Below are positions 58,165 to 64,000 of a stretch of DNA of 64,000 bases, one piece after another; positions within the stretch are counted from its first letter, which is position 1, and each line of letters opens with the position of its first letter. Where the stretch lies: assembly GCF_003589595.1 (NCBI RefSeq), contig NW_020654422.1:19153317-19217316 (forward strand). The letters run 5' to 3'. Source of the DNA: Hyposmocoma kahamanoa. Taxonomy: Eukaryota > Arthropoda > Insecta > Lepidoptera > Cosmopterigidae. The position numbers and the translations under genes are program-made. The notes below the pieces were generated by a model. The model did not search any database, had not been told where the DNA came from, and saw only the letters and a list, made by a program, of their open reading frames with translations.

Positions 58165-58237
58165 GTTCCGTGGCTTAGTTAGTATAGCGTCTGGCACGGT
58201 ATGCAAGAAGACGTCGGTTCGAATCCGACCGGATCGA
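58165..58237 (+). tRNA. tRNA-like sequence, probably pseudogene (anticodon position GGT)
   Basis: It is exactly 73 nt. The acceptor arms CGTTCCG/CGGATCG pair 6 of 7. The D arm GCT..AGC is weak. The T arm GTCGG-TTCGAAT-CCGAC is perfect and contains a consensus B box. The anticodon arm CTGGC-ACGGTAT-GCAAG has one mismatch, and C replaces the near-universal U33, giving GGT (Thr) at 34-36. A run of six T follows at 58244, suitable for Pol III termination. The weak anticodon and D arms argue for a pseudogene or SINE head. Confidence 0.4.
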
Positions 58238-58554
58238 AGGAATTTTTTCTGAGTGTTTTTTCTGAGTGTTCGATCTTTGTATTAATAATTATAACAAACT
58301 AGTGGAGTAATTTCACAAAAAAATAATTGAATATCAATTCAATAAAAATTTAATTAATAATTATAATTTCTTTATAAAAAAGAACCACTCTGAAAACTTT
58401 GCTTATTCGCTTTCGCTGTGTTCGTTATACCTATCGGTTCATGGAAAGTGGGTGAAATTCAATATTACCAGATTCGGCCCTTAATTTGCCAACCTTAAAG
58501 GTGAAATATTTTCTTCAAATGTGAATGTGACCACTACTGAAATACCCCCCGTTC

Positions 58555-59065
58555 CATGGTACGAATGAAGCTTCATACTTGACATTGTCTTTTCAGTAAT
58601 TGTTTCGGACGGAATGTCGGATGAGAACGAGACTAGATCTACTGTTGTGAATAATTTGAGTGTTAGTCTGCTTTAAACAATTCGAACACATTGACGACGT
58701 GAAATTCCACACAAGTTACATTTTACACATGATATGTTTACAGTAAGTTGAAAGCAGGTTGCAATTGTCTCATGCAAAACTTCGCCCGTCTGTATCTGGC
58801 CCTGTACTCTCCTTCTCCACTCGACATCCGTCCGAAACAATTACTGTCAAATAATTATTACTCGACCAAATTTAAAGACGCTTCATACTTAACATTGTTT
58901 TTTTTTTTAATTTGGTCGAGTATTATTACGACGGAGAATAATTAAAACACGCATGATGTGAATGAAGCTTCATACTTGACACAGTCTTTTAATTTTATCG
59001 AGTATTACTTATTTGAAAGTAATTCTTACGGACGAATGTCGGACGGAAAACGATAGACCCCTAAG
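58555..59065. mobile_element. MITE family with CGGACGGATGTCGG arms, nested or tandem copies
   Basis: CTTCATACTTGACA, ATTGTTTCGGACGGAATGTC, CGACATCCGTCCGAAACAAT and ACGAATGTCGGACGG alternate in both orientations with TTGGTCGAGTATTATTAC. At least two copies of the element at 61611 overlap here. Confidence 0.6.
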
Positions 59066-59319
59066 CCTAGGTCCGTGCCGACATGGGCACCCTCAGACCC
59101 GCTACTTAGTTTTTAGTTTATTGTTAACGGGTTAAGAACCTTCAGCTCGCCCTTTCATACAGTAGCAAGGTCGAGGCCATCAGCGGCCAATTGCAAAGTG
59201 TCAGTGTCAATAAAAATGTATCTTGTGTCTGTCTATATCGTTGCAGCTTTCAATCCATTCCGAACGGATGGACTGATCTCAATGGGTTTTTTTTTATTTG
59301 ACGGCGAATTTAATCTTAG

Positions 59320-59476
59320 GCTCAGTTTATATTGCGGCGGAACGGAGTGGAATTCCGTGGAAGATTTTGGCTCGTATCTAGTTTGTACGTTACACAATTG
59401 ACCATAAAGTTCATTATGCTATGTTACAAAAATTCGCTTCGACTCCGTTCCGCCAAAATATAAATTGAGCGTAAGT
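59320..59476. mobile_element. Small fold-back MITE
   Basis: GGCTCAGTTTATATTGCGGC/GGAACGGAGT at 59320-59350 is inverted at about 59442-59472 (ACTCCGTTCCGCCAAAATAT). Confidence 0.55.
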
Positions 59477-59674
59477 GTAGAGATCTCGGTCATACCTACC
59501 ATGAATATATATATCTATCTATTTTACGTCCACTTATCTAATTGATTTCAAATTTGTTACACTATGGAAATCTGACGACATTACAATAATATGATAATCT
59601 TGATTTAAAGCTACAACTAATTGAGCTAGCACGACAGAGCGCGACTTGCGCGAAAGCGACGTTTTTTTATACTA

Positions 59675-59975
59675 AATGATGGGATGAACAAGTCGTGCGC
59701 CTGATGATAAGCGACACACCGACATAACCGTTGCAGTGCAATCAGAGGTTTAAATCGTAAAAATCTGAGTGGCACTGCCATGATGCCCACCACCCTGAGA
59801 CATAAGTTGAAAAGTCCCATGTGCACAGGCACAGTACAGAATTTCACCAGCACCCTTACCCTTCAAAACCGGAACACAGTAATGCTCACATTACTGCCTG
59901 TCTTTCAGAAATAGGTAAGATGACAGTACTTCACTGGACGAACTCTCTCACAAGGAGCTTTACTGCTACTAAATA
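59675..59975 (+). repeat. R1 repeat copy
   Basis: Complete-looking R1 from GATGGGATGAACAAGTCGTG to GGAGCTTTACTGCTACTAAA. It splits a GCGAC-rich inverted repeat. Confidence 0.75.
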
Positions 59976-60064
59976 CACAGAAGCGCGACATTATGCTATT
60001 CTCGATGCGAGAATGCGACAGAGTGCGACTTGCGCAAGAGCGACATAGATTATCATTATGTCAC

Positions 60065-60103
60065 GCTTCTATGTCGCGCTTTTATGTCGCACTTCTATGT
60101 CGC
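60065..60103 (+). repeat. 13-bp tandem repeat, three copies
   Basis: GCTTCTATGTCGC, GCTTTTATGTCGC and ACTTCTATGTCGC are consecutive. They sit in a GCGAC-rich inverted repeat that spans 59630-60115 around an R1 insertion. Confidence 0.75.
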
Positions 60104-60249
60104 TCTCGCGCAAATTTCTAGCCCTACAGGACAGTCTGCAGACTACGCAGTTCCTCAACTGCTGGCAGTAGAATTATTTGTCGTGTTTGATTTTTGCGGC
60201 GACAGCGACTTTGATTTTTTGCAGTAGGTATACTGCTTTGTATAGTTTT

Positions 60250-61470
60250 TTTAATTGTAAGTATACAAATAACTGAATAGGGTTTGAAATGACCAACAAA
60301 CATATATGTATGAAAGTTAGAAAAACGGAATAAGACGAGTTATGCCCTTTTGTGTTTATTACACCATTGGCTTCAGCGTGTCCGATTACATAACATATCA
60401 GGTTGGTAGGTCAATGACATATCAAAATGACATCTCTCTAGCAGTCTCCTAATGTCGTTTTTCTTATTGTACTAAGGGCATAACTCGCTGTTTTTAAAGG
60501 CATAATTTTAGTTATCGGGCATTTTTATGAGTCGAAAGGTAAAGTGCAAATACAAGTGCTCTCAACTCAAAAAATACATGCAAGTTTAACGAATAAGCAC
60601 TGATATATTTTTATATAAAGACTTTTTTCGTATTGTTCCATAATGACTGGGAAAAAAGTAGGACTAAAAGCGACTATTGCCTAATTCCACAGTGTATAAT
60701 AAAGGTATAACTGAGCATTCCGTTTGTTCCACTGGCCACGATTGGTCATACCCGCGACTATACCGTTTTGCTATTGGTTAATAGTTCGCAACAGAAAATT
60801 TAACGATTTTATGTCTTTGTGGTTAGTATCATAAGTATTGTTATAACTATAACAGTCGCAGTTAAGGGAATAAGTCGAATTATGTGTTAAAGTTTGTTAA
60901 CACAAGTCGTGTTATTACCATTGAAACACCAAAGGACGCAACTCGAAAAAATCTTATAAAATATATAGAAAATGTAACCGAATGTTTAACCAATACCTAT
61001 TAAACTAAAGCTTAGATATATACCTAAAGCTAGAAATCATAAAAAGTACTAATAATAAATGCGAACAACCAATAATCAATAAAAGTATGGTTTTTTGCCT
61101 GAAAAGTGTCGATTTTGAGCTATTCCCTTTTTCGCTGGAGGCACTGAAATACTCTTCCGGTCTCCTAGAGTATAATCCACCAAGACCGACAAAAGATAGA
61201 TTAATATTGTTTGGCATTGACATGTACCAAATAAAGCAAGTTACCATAGGTTACATATTATATTTTAACAATGCGACGTTTACCATACAGTTACAAGATA
61301 CATTGTTATCAAAGTATACAAGTGAGAGTGGAGGGGGAACTGTGCGTAATTCGAGGGCGAATCAAATCCCGCCACGTCATATTCAAAAACCTCCTCTGTA
61401 AGTTGAGACATGGCATTGAATTATTTTCAATCATTCAGCTACAACTCCGCTGCTCCAGAACAAAACCTAG
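60250..61470. other. Spacer without supported gene
   Basis: Open frames overlap at 61005-61401 on both strands without domain motifs. The stretch near 61430-61480 (CCAGAACAAAACCTAGTTAG) recurs in reverse near 45840, so at least this part is repetitive. Confidence 0.5.
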
Positions 61471-61610
61471 TTAGAGACAATTTTTTCAAATTTTTTTAAC
61501 GGAATGCTACTCCCATAGTACTCACCTAGTAGCGGTGACAGCCGCTTCTAAATTCCACAATTTATCAGAGATTTCGAAACTTTAAAAACGTAGTAAGGCA
61601 CACCTAGTCT

Positions 61611-61809
61611 GGGGGTCTACTCTCGATCTCCGTCCGACATCCGTCCGAAACAATTACTGCCAAATAAGCAATACATGACGAAATGAAATGACGCGTGATG
61701 CGAATGAAGCTTCACACTTGATACTTATCTTTTAATTTTGTCGAATATTACTTATTTGACAGTAATTGTTTCGGACGGATGTCGGATGGGGATCGAGAAT
61801 AGACCCCCT
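61611..61809. mobile_element. MITE with ~60-bp inverted repeats
   Basis: GGGGGTCTACTCTCGATC...CCGTCCGAAACAATTACTG...CAAATAAG on the left is complemented up to TAGACCCCC at 61809. The interior contains AATGAAGCTTCACACTTGAT, as in the 58555-59065 cluster. Confidence 0.7.
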
Positions 61810-61899
61810 GGTTCGTGGCCAACCAAAAATCTTTAAAGTCACTTTAACCAATTCAACAACAACAGAGGAAGTATTTGACACTTGCTAGGTTTTAAAGCA

Positions 61900-62130
61900 A
61901 TTTAAGTAAGAAGTGGCATTTGATAGATAGTGGAAGTTTACTGATACTGAAAGTACTAGTCGTTTTATTACTTTAATTAGTGAAACAAAATCAATTGTAT
62001 TCCGAATTTTCTAATGCAATAACTAAATCAAACACCGAGCAAATGCTTATATTGTGTTTTGATTCTGTTTGCTAAAGTAACTTTACTTGGTTATGTACTC
62101 GATGAACTTTACTTATGTACATAAATATTT
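61900..62130 (-). repeat. Repeat R4, reverse copy
   Basis: AAGTTTACTGATACTGAAA and TTCTAATGCAATAACTAAAT are inverted relative to 43845-44035. Confidence 0.5.
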
Positions 62131-62689
62131 AATCTTAGTGAGGGTCTAAATAATAATAATAAAATTATAATTTTATTTTATCCAAATGTTTACAATACCA
62201 CTTATATAAGGGTTAAAGAAAAAAAATAAACAGTTTAACAGTTAACTTAATACGAGTTTTTAAATACGAATCATTCATGGTAACAAAAATATTCTTTACC
62301 TTCCGTTGCAAGTCGAAACCGTGTTACGTGTATAAAATATGTAACATATAAGTTGTGATAATTTTTTGGACATCAATATATTCGTTGATTGGTCCCCTAT
62401 CGGTACCTAACGCTATTATTGTTTTTAAATTAAACTGTAAGGTCGACCTTGATTTGTGTTTTTGGGCTCTCCGGTGAAATTTTGTCTAAAGCTTGTTTTT
62501 GTTATGAGGCAGCCGAACTGCAAAGCAACATTGAGAAAAGGATCGTAGAATTACTCCCACTTCATGTATATTGTATACATGACATATCGTCGCCGTACTT
62601 TCTCGAATTCGTATCTTATAAAGAGTGAGTATTCAGGAGGTGACAAAACTTTCTATTTATTTTAAATTTCTTATCAAGGGGGTTAATTT

Positions 62690-63332
62690 GGAGCATTACT
62701 TTAAGAATAGGTAAAAACCTCTGCAACTAGTGGCCTCAAGTCCTCATTATATGACTATAAAATTGTATAACAATCTACCAATTAACATTAGAGACATAGT
62801 AAAAGACACTGACTTTGATAAAACATTGAAAAAGCTGTTAATTAAAAAATGCTATTACAATATAAATGAATATTTCTGTGATAAATATTTGGAGGAATAA
62901 TAATAATAATACGACATTGCTGGAATTTATTTAAAATTATATTATGAAATTGCCTTTGACATTTATTTAATAATGTTAAGACTATTACCTATTTTTATTT
63001 TGTAAATACTTTTTATTCCATAAATATGATAATGTTGATATCTTTATGAATTGTTAATTTTTATTATTTTTTATTTATTGATTTATTTTTTTAATATTGA
63101 ATGATTGATTGCTTAAGTACGTATTAACATCATAACGAATTTAATGCATGCATTGACATTGTTGATAAAAATTTGTTAATATAATTTATAAATGCCCCTC
63201 TGTAATTTGCCATGCCCTTACAGGGCGTCACATGATCCTAAACAATGACATAACACCTTAAATTGTATTTAAAAATGTACTGTAACTGTGACATGCAAAT
63301 AAATGATTATTATTATTATTATTATTATAACC
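62690..63332 (+). pseudogene. CR1/jockey-type LINE C-terminus and 3' UTR
   Basis: The frame 62736-62900 encodes KLYNNLPINIRDIVKDTDFD and TLKKLLIKKCYYNINEYF before a stop, matching the usual Y-N-LP..I..........FK..LK..L....YY...E end of LINE ORF2. The 3' UTR holds GCCCTTACAGGGCGTCACAT and ends with an (ATT)n tail at about 63305-63330. Confidence 0.7.
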
Positions 63333-63474
63333 AGTGTGTAAATATGAAGTAAATGTGATGTGAAATTAGCCTGCAAACTTTTACATATACCTACAATCCA
63401 TATTTTGCATTTCAGTAACTGTATGCTTTAAGATAAGAGTTTGAGAAAGTAAGATGACGTTATTTTGTTTTATA

Positions 63475-63775
63475 ATGGCGAGACGAATAGGTCGTGCGCC
63501 TGACGGTAAGCTACACGCCTGTCCATAACAGTTGCAGCGAGACTCAGAGCTTCAAATCACAAAGATCTGAGGGGCACTGCCACTGCGCCCGTCACCCTGA
63601 GTTGACAAGTCCCATGTGCCTGTAATTTCAGCAGCACCCTTGCCCCTGCCTAAAACCGGAACATAAGTAATACTGACATTACTGCTTGGCGGCAGAAATT
63701 GGTAAGGTGGCACGGTGGCAGTACTACCCTGGACGAACTGTTTCACAAGGAGCTCTTCTACTACGGCTGCTACTA
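63475..63775 (+). repeat. R1 repeat copy
   Basis: Near-complete R1 from GCGAGACGAATAGGTCGTGC to GGAGCTCTTCTACTACGGCT. Confidence 0.75.
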
Positions 63776-64000
63776 GACATGAACCGCACTTAAGTTCTCC
63801 GGTATTGGGTTTACAGGTCGTCTTAATACGACCTGCAGACTTGTAAATAAACATGGTAATTTAATAGAAATAATATAGCACGAAATAGTAATTGTAATGT
63901 TTAAGAAAAATATAGAACGTTGCTTCTCAAATGAGACGTTGACGGTACAAATCCTTGTGGTGGCATGTACCGATGACGTTAATTAATAAATTGTCGTTAA

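Noticed and set aside
63300..63330. CRISPR-like or functional tandem array
   Set aside because: It is only an (ATT)n microsatellite tail of a LINE; no spaced direct repeats exist anywhere in the window.
63552..63854. 100-codon minus-strand frame
   Set aside because: It lies within an R1 repeat copy; similar frames appear in other R1 copies by virtue of the shared sequence.

Overview
The window reads as moth or butterfly (Lepidoptera) nuclear DNA. It is AT-rich and intron-bearing, has two multi-exon host genes of insect type plus parts of one or two others, and carries a dense load of transposon debris of kinds typical of lepidopteran genomes: tRNA-derived SINEs, jockey/CR1-, RTE- and Penelope-like remnants, Tc1/mariner elements and many fold-back MITEs. 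No species can be named from the sequence alone. No prokaryotic features or CRISPR arrays are present.

Layout. 1-17 kb has no recognisable host gene; it holds copies of a ~300 bp interspersed repeat (called R1 here), LINE tails, fold-back elements and two SINEs. 17.9-22.0 kb (+) is a secreted-type, proline-rich protein gene: one 3 kb exon, a 78-nt intron that stays in frame if retained, and an optional last exon. 23.2-27.0 kb (-) and 29.9-37.3 kb (-) are two neighbouring SLC16-type (monocarboxylate transporter-like) genes. I rebuilt both from six exons each, giving 538 and 789 aa. Their splice phases match, and several exon lengths are identical or add up to identical sums, so they are tandem paralogs. 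The second has a very large charged central loop with an internal duplication. 37.9-40 kb is a four-layer nest: R1 is split by a Tc1 element with long terminal inverted repeats, and that element is split in turn by an 8-bp-TSD MITE. 44.1-45.4 kb is an apparently intact mariner. 48.65 kb and 30.9 kb hold two copies of a P-element-like MITE with perfect 8-bp target duplications; the longer one still encodes the start of a THAP zinc finger. 50.1-51.2 kb is a LINE RNase H fragment split by the second 8-bp-TSD MITE. 53.6 kb looks like the first coding exon of a gene running rightwards. 54-64 kb is otherwise repeats and AT-rich spacer with one tRNA-like sequence.

How the parts relate. The two transporter genes are the functional core and probably arose by local duplication; their introns serve as landing sites for LINE, SINE and P-like MITE insertions. 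The proline-rich gene is convergent with the first transporter. Most remaining open reading frames are shadows of these genes or lie inside repeats. Exon models come from reading splice sites, phase and family motifs by eye; no alignment or transcript data were available.
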